Counted from the first letter of the stretch, positions 45,307 through 55,167 are shown. The stretch: 64,000 nt of DNA from Cryobacterium sp. PH31-L1 (GCF_030063145.1 NZ_JASISM010000003.1:310001-374000), one strand, 5' to 3'. The notes: generated by a model not told the origin, from the letters alone. Numbers and translations are program-made.

Positions 45307-48300
45307 ATGAGCGCCTTTCGACGCCCCGTACGCCGCCGACTACCCGTTGCCATCATGGCCGTGGCGGCCTGCGCCGCTCTCGTGGTCGCACCCATCGTGT
45401 CGGCGGTGCCCCCGGTATCCGCTGCTGTCGTCGCGGCACCCGTGACCTACAACTCCACTGCTTTTGACGATACCGACCCGTACTTCGACCTGGCGCCGCT
45501 CGGCAGCTACGAGACCGGCACGTTTGACAAGTCCGCCGCCGAAATCGTGACCTACCACGCCGCGAGCAAGCGACTCTTCGTGGTCAACGCGGCCCAGGGC
45601 GCGGTCGATGTGCTGAGCATCGCCGAGCCGACGAACCCGGTCAAGCAGTTCTCGCTCGTCGCCGCGGAAACTGCAATCAGCGGCGGTGGAACCGTCCCCA
45701 CCGGCGCGGTCGCCAACTCGGTAGCCGTTCGCGCCGACGGCCTCGGTGCAATGGCGATCGAATCGCCCACGAAAACGGATGCCGGCTGGCTCGTCTTCTT
45801 CAACGTAAACGCCGCAACCCCCACCATTCTCGGAGCCGTCACGGTCGGCGCACTGCCCGACATGGTCAGCATCTCGGCCGACGGCAAGTACGCGGTCTCG
45901 GCGAACGAGGGCGAGCCGAACGACCAGTTCACCGTCGACCCCGAGGGGTCGGTCAGCGTCGTCACGCTTCCTGGTGGCATCTCAGCGCCGGCCCAGTCGG
46001 ACGTCGCCTCAGCCGATTTTCACGACTTCGAGGCCGGCGGCTCCAAGACTCTTGGCGCCGACGTGCGCATCTTCGGACCGACTCCCCAAGCGGGCTTTCC
46101 GGTCTCGCGCAACCTCGAACCCGAGTATGTCGCGATCGACCCGAACCGCCTCACCGCCTACGTGGCGCTGCAGGAAGCCAACGCGGTCGCGGTGGTTGAC
46201 CTCGTCACGGCCGAGGTCACCGAAGTGCGTTCGCTCGGCTTCCAGGACCACGGCATCGACGGCAAGGGGATCGATGCCTCCGATAAGGATTCGACCGTCA
46301 ATATTCAGACCTACCCCGGCCTGAAGGGCATGTACATGCCCGACGGAATCAATGCCTACACGGCAGAGGACGTGACCTACCTCGTCACCGCCAACGAGGG
46401 TGACGCCCGCGAGTGGGGCAGCTACGCAGATGGTGTGCGCGCAGAGGACCTCACGATCTGCACAGACAGTGCCCTCTTCGGCAAGAATACCGATGCCGAA
46501 ATGGGTCGGCTGAACGTGTCCATCGAGGACGGCTACAACGCCGTCGACGACTGCTATGACGAGCTCTACTCCTTCGGCTCGCGCTCCTTCTCCATCTGGA
46601 ACACCGACGGCGACCAGACCTTTGATTCCGGCGACGACTTTGAACAGATCACCGCCGCGGCCAACCCCGACTACTTCAACTCCAACCACAGCGAGTCCGA
46701 CCTCGAAGGCCGCAGCGATAATAAGGGCCCCGAGCCGGAGAACCTCGCGATCGGCGCCATCGACGGCCGCACCTACGCCTTCATCGGTCTCGAACGAGTC
46801 GGCGGCATCATGGCCTACGACATCACCGACCCGACCAACGCGCAGTTCGTGACCTACATCAACAACCGCGACTTCACCGTCGACGCCACCAACGACCTGT
46901 CGGGCGCCGGCGACCTCGGCCCGGAGGGCGTCACGTTCATCTCAGGCGCCGCCTCGCCGACCGGTGAGCCGATGCTCGCCGTGGGCAACGAGGTCTCGGG
47001 CACGACGACGATCTTCTCGATCAACGTCATCCCCACCGAAATTCAGGTTCTCGGCATCAACGACTTCCACGGTCGCCTCGAAGTCAACGCGCGCAACCAG
47101 GAGGCCGGCGCGGCCGTCCTGGCCGGAGCCGTTGCCCAGCTGAAGACGGAAAACCCGAACACACTGTTCGTTTCGGCCGGCGACAACATCGGAGCCTCGA
47201 CCTTCACATCTTTCTCGCAGCAGGACGAGCCGACGATCACGGCGCTTCTCGCAGCGGGGCTGGACGCATCCGTTGTGGGTAACCACGAGTTCGATGCGGG
47301 CTGGGACGACCTCAGCGGCCGCGTCCGGTCATCGTTCGGCGACCCGCGCTACGCACTCGGCGCCAACGTCTACCTGAAGGGCACGACCACCCCGGCACTC
47401 GATGAATACTGGGTCAAGGACGTCGACGGAGTGCGCGTCGGCTTTATCGGTATTGTCACGGCAGCTACCGCGTCGCTGGTCTCCCCTGCCGGCATCGCCG
47501 ACATTGAGTTCGGCGACCAGCTCGAGGCTGCCAACCGCGTGGCAGCGCAGTTGCAGGACGGCAACGCGAACAACGGCGAAGCCGATGTCATCGTGCTGCT
47601 CACCCACGAGGGTGGTGTCGGAACCGACTGCGCCGCGATCGTTGATGCAGATACACTCTACGGCGATCTGATTCGCGGAGCCTCGACCAATATCGATGCG
47701 ATCCTCTCCGGCCACACCCACGCCACGTACAACTGTTCCTACCCGGTCGACGGCTGGACCGACGGACTGGAACGCCCGGTCATGCAGAGCGGCCAGTACG
47801 GCATGAACCTCGACCAGCTGAAAATCTCGGTCGAGCCGGCGTCCAAGAACGTCGTCTCCATGACCAGCGCCCTGGTGGACCTGCACAACGGCACGACCGG
47901 CCTCTACCCGGCCGACGCCACCGTGGCGCAGATCGTGACGGATGCCACGGCCCAGGCTGACATCGTCGGCTCGGTCGAAGTCGGTGCCATCAGCGCCGAC
48001 ATCACGCGTGCTCACAACGGCGCAGCAGAGGACCGCGGTTCGGAATCGAGCCTCGGTAACCTCGTCGCCGACATTCAGCTCTGGGCCACCTCGAACGCGA
48101 GCTTCGGTGGTGAACCGGCCGAGATCGCGTTCATGAACCCTGGCGGCGTGCGTACCGACCTGGTGTATGGCGACGCCGGCAAGGTGACCTACAAAGAGGT
48201 CGCCACCGTGCAGCCCTTCGCCAACACCCTCGTCACGATGGACCTCACCGGTACCCAGCTGCGCGCGGTGCTCGAACAGCAGTGGCAGGCCAGCCGCGCC

Positions 48301-48996
48301 AAGCTGCACCTCGGTGTCTCGGAGGGGTTCAGCTACCTCTATGAGCCCGACGCCGCGCTGGGCGAGCACATCGTCGGAATGTCAATGAACGGTGTGACCA
48401 TCGCCCCGTCCGACGTATTCCGCGTGGCGGTGAACTCGTTCCTGGCCTCTGGCGGCGATCAGTTCACAACCTTCGCCGCCGGAACCAACACCGCGGACAC
48501 CGGCCAGGCCGACCTCGCCGCGACGGTCGCCTACTTCGAGGAGCACCCGCTCGTCGACCCGGCATCGCTCGGCCGCGCGGTACCGGCCGGCACCGACTGG
48601 GCCAGCATCGATGTGGGTGACGCCGTCTTCGCCCCGGGCGAGCGCGTCACCGTCACGGTCTCCGGGCTGAACCCCGGCCAGGAGATCACCGGCACGCTCT
48701 ACTCCACGCCGGTGAACCTCGGCACCTTCGCGGCCAACGCCGCCGGAGTCGCAACGTTCTCCGCCGTGATTCCGGCCAGCACGCCGGTCGGCGCGCACAC
48801 GCTTGTGATCAGCTCGGTCGGCCTGGAGTCGATCAGCCTCGCGGTCACCGTTGTTGCAGCGGCGAGCACGAGCGGCCTGGGTGCTATCCCGGCACTCGGC
48901 GCGTCGCTCGCCCCGGCTGGCCTCGCCGCGCTGCTCCTGTTGCTCGGCGGCGGCCTGCTCCTGTCCCGTCGCAAGCGCACGGCCCTGCAGGCGTAA
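45307..48996 (+). CDS. Secreted choice-of-anchor I protein with 5'-nucleotidase domains
   Basis: A 1229-residue exported protein with a signal peptide (RRRLPVAIMAVAACAALVVA). Residues 40-570 are a beta-propeller of the choice-of-anchor I type (VSISADGKYAVSANEGEPND, AYVALQEANAVAVVD). The metallophosphoesterase domain follows with LGINDFHGRLE, SAGDNIGAS, VVGNHEFDAGWDD, LTHEGG and SGHTHATYN, then the 5'-nucleotidase substrate domain with SSLGNLVADIQ and FMNPGGVRTDL. An Ig-like segment and a C-terminal hydrophobic helix with RRKR end it, without LPxTG. It probably releases phosphate from extracellular nucleotides. AGGAGG lies nine bases before the ATG. Confidence 0.93.
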   Translation: MSAFRRPVRRRLPVAIMAVAACAALVVAPIVSAVPPVSAAVVAAPVTYNSTAFDDTDPYFDLAPLGSYETGTFDKSAAEIVTYHAASKRLFVVNAAQGAVDVLSIAEPTNPVKQFSLVAAETAISGGGTVPTGAVANSVAVRADGLGAMAIESPTKTDAGWLVFFNVNAATPTILGAVTVGALPDMVSISADGKYAVSANEGEPNDQFTVDPEGSVSVVTLPGGISAPAQSDVASADFHDFEAGGSKTLGADVRIFGPTPQAGFPVSRNLEPEYVAIDPNRLTAYVALQEANAVAVVDLVTAEVTEVRSLGFQDHGIDGKGIDASDKDSTVNIQTYPGLKGMYMPDGINAYTAEDVTYLVTANEGDAREWGSYADGVRAEDLTICTDSALFGKNTDAEMGRLNVSIEDGYNAVDDCYDELYSFGSRSFSIWNTDGDQTFDSGDDFEQITAAANPDYFNSNHSESDLEGRSDNKGPEPENLAIGAIDGRTYAFIGLERVGGIMAYDITDPTNAQFVTYINNRDFTVDATNDLSGAGDLGPEGVTFISGAASPTGEPMLAVGNEVSGTTTIFSINVIPTEIQVLGINDFHGRLEVNARNQEAGAAVLAGAVAQLKTENPNTLFVSAGDNIGASTFTSFSQQDEPTITALLAAGLDASVVGNHEFDAGWDDLSGRVRSSFGDPRYALGANVYLKGTTTPALDEYWVKDVDGVRVGFIGIVTAATASLVSPAGIADIEFGDQLEAANRVAAQLQDGNANNGEADVIVLLTHEGGVGTDCAAIVDADTLYGDLIRGASTNIDAILSGHTHATYNCSYPVDGWTDGLERPVMQSGQYGMNLDQLKISVEPASKNVVSMTSALVDLHNGTTGLYPADATVAQIVTDATAQADIVGSVEVGAISADITRAHNGAAEDRGSESSLGNLVADIQLWATSNASFGGEPAEIAFMNPGGVRTDLVYGDAGKVTYKEVATVQPFANTLVTMDLTGTQLRAVLEQQWQASRAKLHLGVSEGFSYLYEPDAALGEHIVGMSMNGVTIAPSDVFRVAVNSFLASGGDQFTTFAAGTNTADTGQADLAATVAYFEEHPLVDPASLGRAVPAGTDWASIDVGDAVFAPGERVTVTVSGLNPGQEITGTLYSTPVNLGTFAANAAGVATFSAVIPASTPVGAHTLVISSVGLESISLAVTVVAAASTSGLGAIPALGASLAPAGLAALLLLLGGGLLLSRRKRTALQA

Positions 48997-49020
48997 GCCT
49001 GTCTGCATAACGCAGCCGCG

Positions 49021-49080
49021 CCCGATCTGGGTAGCCGCTACGGTAACTAACGAACCGTCGTAGCGGCTACCCAATCGGGG
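49021..49080. terminator. Strong bidirectional hairpin between convergent genes
   Basis: GGGTAGCCGCTACG (49029-49042) pairs perfectly with 49059-49072 over 14 bases, and CCCGAT (49021-49026) with ATCGGG (49074-49079) extends the stem after a small internal loop. It lies 25 bases after the nucleotidase stop and before the end of the LysR gene on the other strand. No T-tract is present. Confidence 0.8.
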
Positions 49081-49147
49081 GCGGTCAGGCTTGTCGCGGA
49101 TGCGGGGCGACACGGGACCAATGCGCGACGGCCGAGGGGTGGCGCCG

Positions 49148-50107
49148 CTAGACCGGCGCGAGGGGCTCGAACGGGCGCGGCGGCTCCAACGGGTCGGACT
49201 CGGTGGGTTTGGCCACCTTGCTCACTGCTCGGTCGAGGGCTGCGCGCACCACGACGACGCCAGGCCGCTGCGCGCTCGACCGGCGGGCGGCTGAGAACAG
49301 GGTGCGGTGCGGGGTGCCCGGCAGGTCGTGCAACTGAACGGCCGGCATGCGCCCGGCCCAGACCAGGTCGGGCAGAATGCCCACCGCGTTGCCCGATTCA
49401 ATCAAGCGGATGTGCGCGATCAGGTCGGCGGTTTCGAACCGAACATCCGGTTCGAACCCGGCCGACCGGCACAGCTGCGTGGCCCACTGGCGTGACGCCG
49501 TGCCGATCGGTTCCATAACCCAGGGCAGGCCGGCGGTCTCTTCGAGGGTTGCGGCGCTGACTCGGGAGGAGTCTTCGGGCGGCACCGCGAGTCGCAGGGC
49601 ATCCGTCGCCAGGTTGATTCGGTCGAGGTCGGGCCAGTGCGCACGGGTGTGGCCGGGATACTGCTCGGCCAGCACGAGGTCGAAGTCGCGCGCGGCCACC
49701 TCGAACAGGCCTCGCTCTGGCTCGCGCTCGGTCACTTCGACCCGCAGCGCCGGGTATTCCTCGGCGAGAAACGTGAGCGCCCGCGGAATGACGGCGAGGG
49801 CGGCCGACTGGAACACCGCCACCCGCACGGTGCCCGACACCGTGGTGGTACTGGCCCGCAGGTCGGCCTCGGCAAGTTCGAGCCGCTCCAGCAGGTGGGT
49901 GGTGTGCTCTACCAGAATCTCGGCCTGCGGGGTGAGCTGCACCCGCCGCCCCACCTTTTTCAGCAGCACGACGCCGGCTTCTTTTTCGAGCAGCGCGAGC
50001 TGCTGCGACACCGCGGATGGGCTGTAGGCCAGCGCTGCTGCGACCCCGGCGAGGGTGCCGCGAATCTTCAGTTCCCGCAGCAGTCGGAGCCGTCGCAGAT
50101 CCAGCAT
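49148..50107 (-). CDS. LysR family transcriptional regulator, probable putA regulator
   Basis: The 319-residue protein has the LysR helix-turn-helix at residues 1-60: LRLLRELKIRGTLAGVAAALAYSPSAVSQQLALLEKEAG in pieces, with SPSAVSQQLALLE as recognition part. The rest is the periplasmic-binding-like effector domain. It is divergent from putA across 150 bases, the usual position for a specific LysR activator. The effector is probably proline or a catabolite. PutA here has no DNA-binding domain of its own, which leaves regulation to this protein. Confidence 0.9.
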   Translation of the reverse strand: MLDLRRLRLLRELKIRGTLAGVAAALAYSPSAVSQQLALLEKEAGVVLLKKVGRRVQLTPQAEILVEHTTHLLERLELAEADLRASTTTVSGTVRVAVFQSAALAVIPRALTFLAEEYPALRVEVTEREPERGLFEVAARDFDLVLAEQYPGHTRAHWPDLDRINLATDALRLAVPPEDSSRVSAATLEETAGLPWVMEPIGTASRQWATQLCRSAGFEPDVRFETADLIAHIRLIESGNAVGILPDLVWAGRMPAVQLHDLPGTPHRTLFSAARRSSAQRPGVVVVRAALDRAVSKVAKPTESDPLEPPRPFEPLAPV

Positions 50108-50139
50108 CCGCTGCCCCTTACACCCATCGAACGACCCAA

Positions 50140-50198
50140 AACCAAATCATTAGAAATTGTAACGAATATCATGCATAAACATTTGCTTTTGCTAAATA
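50140..50198. promoter_or_regulatory. AT-rich LysR/putA divergent control region
   Basis: This stretch is far richer in A and T than its surroundings. It contains dyads such as ATGCAT (50171-50176) and T-N11-A spacings around attagaaattgtaacgaat, fitting LysR sites. TAAATA at 50193-50198 is a plausible putA -10 element. Confidence 0.45.
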
Positions 50199-50258
50199 TA
50201 GGCTGGCCTCAGACTTGAATCACCCGAGCAACCCAACCGCGAACGAAAGACTAGTCTC

Positions 50259-53200
50259 GTGACCATGACCAACGCCTCCACCCGCCCCGCCAACGAGGAT
50301 TTCAGTTCGGAGGTCGTCAAGCTCGTCAAGAAATGGCTTGACGAAAGCGCCACCATTCCAGCGGATGCTGCGGCCGAGCGGCTCGCCGGCGTGCTCAAGG
50401 ACCCGAACGGCCTGGACTTCACGGTTGGCTTCGTTGACGGCGTCATGCGCCCCGAAGACAAGATGGTGGCCGGTTACAGCCTGCAGAAGGTTGCCAAGAA
50501 GGCGCCCGGTTTTCTGCCGGTACCCATGCGCGCGGCTATCGGCCTCGGTGGCATTCTCGGACCGGTGCTGCCCTGGGTCGTCATTCCTGCTGCCCGCACC
50601 GTGCTGCGCCAGATGGTCGGCCACCTCGTCGTCGACGCCACGCCCGACAAGCTCGGCCCCGCGCTCGTTCACCTGAAAGAGGGCGGCAACCGCCTCAACA
50701 TCAACCTGCTCGGTGAGTCCGTACTCGGTGAGAAGGAAGCGCTCGAACGCCTCGAAGGCACCAAGCGCATCCTCGAACGCCCCGATGTTGACTACGTCTC
50801 GATCAAGGTGTCGTCGATCGCCAGCCAGCTCTCGATGTGGGCCTTCGACGAGACCGTCGCCCGCGTGATCGAACGCCTGACGCCGCTGTTCGAGTTCGCC
50901 GCAGCCTCCGCTACCCCCAAGTTCATCAACCTGGACATGGAGGAGTACCGCGACCTCGACCTCACGATCGCGGTGTTCGAGGGCCTGCTCGACCAGCCGC
51001 AGCTCGCCCAGCTCGAGGCCGGCATCGTGCTGCAGGCGTACCTGCCCGACGCCCTGAGCGCGATTCAAGGTCTCACCCACTGGGCCCAGAACCGCCGCGC
51101 CGCTGGGGGAGCCCCGATCAAGGTGCGTCTGGTCAAGGGCGCCAACCTCGCCATGGAACACGTCGACGCCGCCGTGCACGACTGGCCGCTCGCTACCTTC
51201 GGCACCAAGCAGGACAGCGACACAAACTACAAGCGGGTGCTCGACTGGGCGCTCACCCCGCAGAACACCGACGCCGTCAAGCTCGGCATCGCCGGCCACA
51301 ACCTATTCGACGTGGCCTGGGCGCACCTGCTCAGCGTTGCCCGTGGCGTCGACGACAAGGTCGAGTTCGAGATGCTGCTCGGCATGGCCACCGGACAGGC
51401 CCAAGCAGTGCGCAAGGACGTCGGACAGCTGCTGCTCTACACACCCGTCGTCGACCCCTCGCAGTTCGACGTGGCCATCAGCTACCTCATTCGCCGGCTC
51501 GAAGAAAACGCGAGCCAGGAGAACTTCATGTCGGCCGTGTTCGAGCTGACCAGCAACCCCGAGCTGTTCGACCGCGAGAAGGCCCGTTTTCAGGCCTCGC
51601 TCGACGCCCTCGACGACCGGGTTCCCGCGCCCAACCGCGTGCAGGACCGCTCCAGCAGCTACGACCTCGATCGCCTTGCCGCCGCCCACACGGATGCCCG
51701 CGCTCACGACACCGAGACCGCCCCCGACGCCGACCCGCAATTGACCGGCGTGCTGCTCGGCATCACCCGCGGCTCCGTGCCCTCGCACTCGACCTTCCAC
51801 AACGAACCCGACACCGACCCGTCGCTGCCCGCCAACCGGGCCTGGGGCCGACGGATTTTGGCCCGCGCGGATGCATCCGTTCTCGGCACCGAGACCATCG
51901 AGGCCGCCGCCGTTCCCGACGAGACAGCCCTCAACCTGATCATCGAGGGCGTGCTCGAGGCGGGAGCAGTCTGGGGGCAGAAGACCGGCGCCGAACGCGC
52001 CGCGGTGCTGCACCGCGCGGGCCTGGCGCTCGCCGCCAATCGTGACCGCCTGATCGAGGTCATGGCCAGCGAGTGCGGCAAGACCATCACCGAGGGTGAC
52101 GCCGAGGTGAGCGAAGCGGTGGACTTCGCCCACTATTACGCCGAACGTGCCAAGGATCTGGACCGCGTGCAGGGCGCCATCTTCGTTCCCTCGAAGCTCA
52201 TCGTGGTCACGCCGCCGTGGAACTTCCCGACCGCCATCCCGGCAGGCGGCGTGCTCGCCGCTCTCGCCTCCGGCGCCGGCGTCGTCGTCAAGCCCGCCAC
52301 CGTCGCGCAGCGCACCGGTGCCGTTGTGGTTGAAGCGCTCTGGGAGGCCGGTATCCCGCGCGAACTCCTCGCTCTGGTCAACCTGCCGCACCGTGACCTC
52401 GGTGCCAAGCTCATCGCGCACCCCGCGGTGAACCGCGTCATTCTCACCGGCGGTTACGAGACCGCTGAGCTGTTCCGCGGTTTCCGTCACGACCTGCCTC
52501 TGCTCGCCGAGACCAGCGGCAAGAACGCCATCATTGTCACGCCCTCGGCCGACTTCGATCTCGCCGCCGCCGACGTTGTGAAGAGCGCCTTCGGCCACGC
52601 CGGCCAGAAGTGCTCCGCCGCCAGCCTGGTGATCCTGGTCGGATCAGTCGCCAAGTCGGAGCGGTTCCTCGGCCAGCTGGTCGACGCCGCAACCTCGATC
52701 AAGGTCGGCCCGGCGAGCGACCCGGTGACCCAGATGGGCCCGATCATGTCGCCGGCCGACGGCAAACTGCTGCACGCCCTGACCACGCTCGGCGCCGAAG
52801 AGAAGTGGTTGGTCGAACCGAAGCAGCTCGACGACACCGGCCAGCTCTGGTCTCCGGGCATCCGCACCGGCGTCGCGCCCGGATCCTACTTTCACCTCAC
52901 CGAGTTCTTCGGCCCGGTGCTCGGCGTGATGCACGCGCGCAACCTGGAAGAAGCCATCCGCTTTCAGAACGCGGTCGACTTCGGCCTGACGACAGGGCTG
53001 CACTCGCTCGACGCCGACGAACTGGCCCTCTGGGTCGACACGATCGAAGCCGGAAACCTCTACGTCAACCGCGGCATCACCGGCGCCATCGTGCAGCGCC
53101 AGCCGTTCGGCGGCTGGAAGCGCTCAGCCGTGGGCGCCGGTACCAAGGCCGGCGGACCGAACTACCTCCTCGGTCTCGGCAGCTGGGTCAACGAGCCGGG

Positions 53201-53846
53201 CCGGAACAGCTCGACGCTGCACCTGCGCGGCCTCGAACAGCGCGTAACCGACATCATCGAGGCCAGCCAGCCGTTTCTCGACTACGCCGACTTCGACGTG
53301 CTGCGCCGCTCGGCCGTGAGTGACGCCCTGGCCTGGCGCGAGGAATTCAACGTCGTGCGCGATGCGACCGGCCTCGAAGTGGAGCGCAACCTGTTCCGCT
53401 ACCGCGCGCTGCCGGTCACCGTGCGCCTGACCGAGAGCGGAACGCTCGCCCAGCTGCTGCGCGTGATCGCCGCCGCGACCCTGTCCACGTCACGTTACGA
53501 CGTGTCGAGCAGCGTTCCGGTGCCGCCCGCCGTGCGCAATATCCTCGCTCAGCGTGAGATCCCGGTGCTGGTCGAAACCGACGAGGAGTGGCTGGCCCGC
53601 GCCCGCTCGGGCGGGATCGCGGCCAGCCGTGTACGTCTCATCGGCAGCGACCCGGTGCTGGGAGCGCGAGCGGAGGCATCCGCTTTGGCCGAAGCGGTCA
53701 ATGGCAGCCCCGACATCGCGGTGTACTCGAACGCTGTCACCCAGGCCGGACGCATCGAGGTTTTGCCGTTCCTGCGGGAACAGGCCATCTCGATCACCGC
53801 ACACCGCTTCGGCAACCCGAGCACGCTCTCCGACGGCGTGATCTGA
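50259..53846 (+). CDS. putA: Bifunctional proline dehydrogenase / glutamate-semialdehyde dehydrogenase
   Basis: The 1195-residue enzyme oxidises proline to glutamate in two steps. The FAD-dependent proline dehydrogenase barrel spans about residues 100-420 (VKVSSIASQLS, IKVRLVKGANLAMEHVDAA, IAGHNLFDVAWA). The aldehyde dehydrogenase part (about 550-1000) has PPWNFPTAIPAGG, the general base Glu in LAETSGKNAI and the catalytic Cys in HAGQKCSAASLVIL. The last 190 residues are a weakly conserved extension. An N-terminal ribbon-helix-helix is absent. An ATG lies six bases after the GTG start and may be the true one. Confidence 0.95.
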   Translation: MTMTNASTRPANEDFSSEVVKLVKKWLDESATIPADAAAERLAGVLKDPNGLDFTVGFVDGVMRPEDKMVAGYSLQKVAKKAPGFLPVPMRAAIGLGGILGPVLPWVVIPAARTVLRQMVGHLVVDATPDKLGPALVHLKEGGNRLNINLLGESVLGEKEALERLEGTKRILERPDVDYVSIKVSSIASQLSMWAFDETVARVIERLTPLFEFAAASATPKFINLDMEEYRDLDLTIAVFEGLLDQPQLAQLEAGIVLQAYLPDALSAIQGLTHWAQNRRAAGGAPIKVRLVKGANLAMEHVDAAVHDWPLATFGTKQDSDTNYKRVLDWALTPQNTDAVKLGIAGHNLFDVAWAHLLSVARGVDDKVEFEMLLGMATGQAQAVRKDVGQLLLYTPVVDPSQFDVAISYLIRRLEENASQENFMSAVFELTSNPELFDREKARFQASLDALDDRVPAPNRVQDRSSSYDLDRLAAAHTDARAHDTETAPDADPQLTGVLLGITRGSVPSHSTFHNEPDTDPSLPANRAWGRRILARADASVLGTETIEAAAVPDETALNLIIEGVLEAGAVWGQKTGAERAAVLHRAGLALAANRDRLIEVMASECGKTITEGDAEVSEAVDFAHYYAERAKDLDRVQGAIFVPSKLIVVTPPWNFPTAIPAGGVLAALASGAGVVVKPATVAQRTGAVVVEALWEAGIPRELLALVNLPHRDLGAKLIAHPAVNRVILTGGYETAELFRGFRHDLPLLAETSGKNAIIVTPSADFDLAAADVVKSAFGHAGQKCSAASLVILVGSVAKSERFLGQLVDAATSIKVGPASDPVTQMGPIMSPADGKLLHALTTLGAEEKWLVEPKQLDDTGQLWSPGIRTGVAPGSYFHLTEFFGPVLGVMHARNLEEAIRFQNAVDFGLTTGLHSLDADELALWVDTIEAGNLYVNRGITGAIVQRQPFGGWKRSAVGAGTKAGGPNYLLGLGSWVNEPGRNSSTLHLRGLEQRVTDIIEASQPFLDYADFDVLRRSAVSDALAWREEFNVVRDATGLEVERNLFRYRALPVTVRLTESGTLAQLLRVIAAATLSTSRYDVSSSVPVPPAVRNILAQREIPVLVETDEEWLARARSGGIAASRVRLIGSDPVLGARAEASALAEAVNGSPDIAVYSNAVTQAGRIEVLPFLREQAISITAHRFGNPSTLSDGVI

Positions 53847-53854
53847 CCCGGTTG

Positions 53855-53883
53855 GCCTGTGTGCCCCCCGCGGGCACACAGGC
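53855..53883 (+). terminator. Hairpin terminator after putA
   Basis: GCCTGTGTGCCC and GGGCACACAGGC form a perfect 12-base stem with a five-base loop, starting nine bases after the putA stop. No T-tract follows, as often in high-GC actinobacteria. It separates putA from the olefin cluster. Confidence 0.8.
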
Positions 53884-53930
53884 TACGTGCGGTTTACATA
53901 CAGATTCGTGGGGCAGACTCTAACGGGACG

Positions 53931-53936
53931 TATGAT
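53931..53936 (+). promoter_or_regulatory. Candidate -10 element of the ole cluster
   Basis: TATGAT lies 33 bases before the oleA TTG start and is close to the TATAAT consensus. No convincing -35 is seen at 17-18 bases, though TTTACA occurs further upstream. The element lies after the putA hairpin, so ole genes have their own promoter. Confidence 0.5.
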
Positions 53937-53969
53937 TACCGCTGTCCACAATTCGACAGGGGTTCACGC

Positions 53970-54992
53970 TTGAACGGAAACGCGACGACGACGCACCGAA
54001 ACGTCGCTTTGTTGTCGGTCGCGAGTCTCATGGCGCCGCTCATCACGACGTCGGAAGAGATCGACCGACGTCTGAAGCCGGTGTTGACGCGCCTCAAACT
54101 GCCCACCGGGCTGCTCCAGCGGGTTGCCGGAGTGTATGAGCGCCGCAACTGGGGGCCGAACGAGACCTTCGACGACGCCGCGGTCAAGGCCGGCAAGATT
54201 GCCTTGCGCGAGGCCGGCATCAAGCCGAGCGACGTGGGCCTGCTGATCAATACCTCGGTCACCCGCAAGCACCTCGAACCCTCCGTCGCCGTGCGTATCC
54301 ACCACGGACTCGGCTTGCCGTCGTCGGCGATCAACTTCGACATCGCCAACGCCTGCCTCGGCTTCGTCAACGGCATGACGCTCGCCGCCCAGCTCATCGA
54401 CAGCGGGCAGATCAAGTACGCCGTGATCATTGACGGTGAAGACGCCGATGAGATCCAGACCAACACGATCGACCGCCTCGGTCGCCCGGGCATCAAGCGC
54501 AAAGACTTCATGAGCGAGTTCGCGAGCCTCACCCTCGGATCCGGCGCCGCCGCTGCCGTGCTCGGCCCAGCGGATGCCCACCCCGCCGGACACCGCATCC
54601 TCGGCGGGGTCACCCGCGCGGCGACCCAGTTCAACGGATTGTGCGTCGGCAGCGTCGACGGTATGTTCACCGACGCCAAGGCGCTGCTCAAGGGCGGCAT
54701 GGAACTGGTCGTCTCGGCCTGGACCGAGGCCAAGCGCGACTGGAGTTGGTCGAACATGGACCGCTACATCGTGCACCAGGTTTCGGACGTGCACACCAAC
54801 GCCATCGTCAAGGCCACCGGTATGGACAAGGCGAAGGTGCCGCTGACCTACCCGACTCTTGGAAACGTTGGACCGGCATCGATTCCGATCACGCTTTCCC
54901 AGGAGGCGTCGAAGCTCAAACCGGGCAACCGGGTGCTGCTGATGGGCGTCGGCTCTGGCCTCAACACCGCCATGATGGAACTCGTCTGGTGA
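53970..54992 (+). CDS. oleA: OleA, thiolase-fold condensing enzyme for long-chain olefins
   Basis: The 340-residue protein is a KAS III-like synthase that joins two fatty acyl-CoAs head to head to a 2-alkyl-3-ketoacid. The nucleophile Cys129 lies in FDIANACLGFVNGM, the His in DRYIVHQVSDVHTNA and the Asn region in TYPTLGNVGPASIP. SVTRKHLEPSVAVRIHHGLG is characteristic of OleA rather than FabH. I chose a TTG start because AGGGG lies seven bases upstream and homology begins right after; the frame is open up to 53859. The following oleBC and oleD genes confirm the assignment. Confidence 0.92.
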   Translation: MNGNATTTHRNVALLSVASLMAPLITTSEEIDRRLKPVLTRLKLPTGLLQRVAGVYERRNWGPNETFDDAAVKAGKIALREAGIKPSDVGLLINTSVTRKHLEPSVAVRIHHGLGLPSSAINFDIANACLGFVNGMTLAAQLIDSGQIKYAVIIDGEDADEIQTNTIDRLGRPGIKRKDFMSEFASLTLGSGAAAAVLGPADAHPAGHRILGGVTRAATQFNGLCVGSVDGMFTDAKALLKGGMELVVSAWTEAKRDWSWSNMDRYIVHQVSDVHTNAIVKATGMDKAKVPLTYPTLGNVGPASIPITLSQEASKLKPGNRVLLMGVGSGLNTAMMELVW

Positions 54993-55024
54993 GAGTCGCT
55001 GCCCGACACCCCCCTCGCCTCCTG

Positions 55025-55122
55025 CGAGATGCCAATTTCGGCCCCATGAACGGTCCAACCACCCACGAGATGCCACATTCGACCCCATGGAACGGCGCCA
55101 AGGGGCCGAAGTTGGTCTCTCG
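55025..55122. repeat. Three-unit intergenic repeat between oleA and oleBC
   Basis: Two direct copies, cgagatgccaatttcggccc (55025-) and cgagatgccacattcgaccc (55066-), are each followed by catg(g)aacgg. A third copy is inverted (55099-55122, reverse complement cgagagaccaacttcggccc). The first and third can pair into a long hairpin in the ole transcript. No coding potential is seen in the 175-base gap. Confidence 0.7.
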
Positions 55123-55167
55123 TGAAAACCAAGGGGCCGCAAGCGGCTTCTCGGGCTCAGAAGGAGT

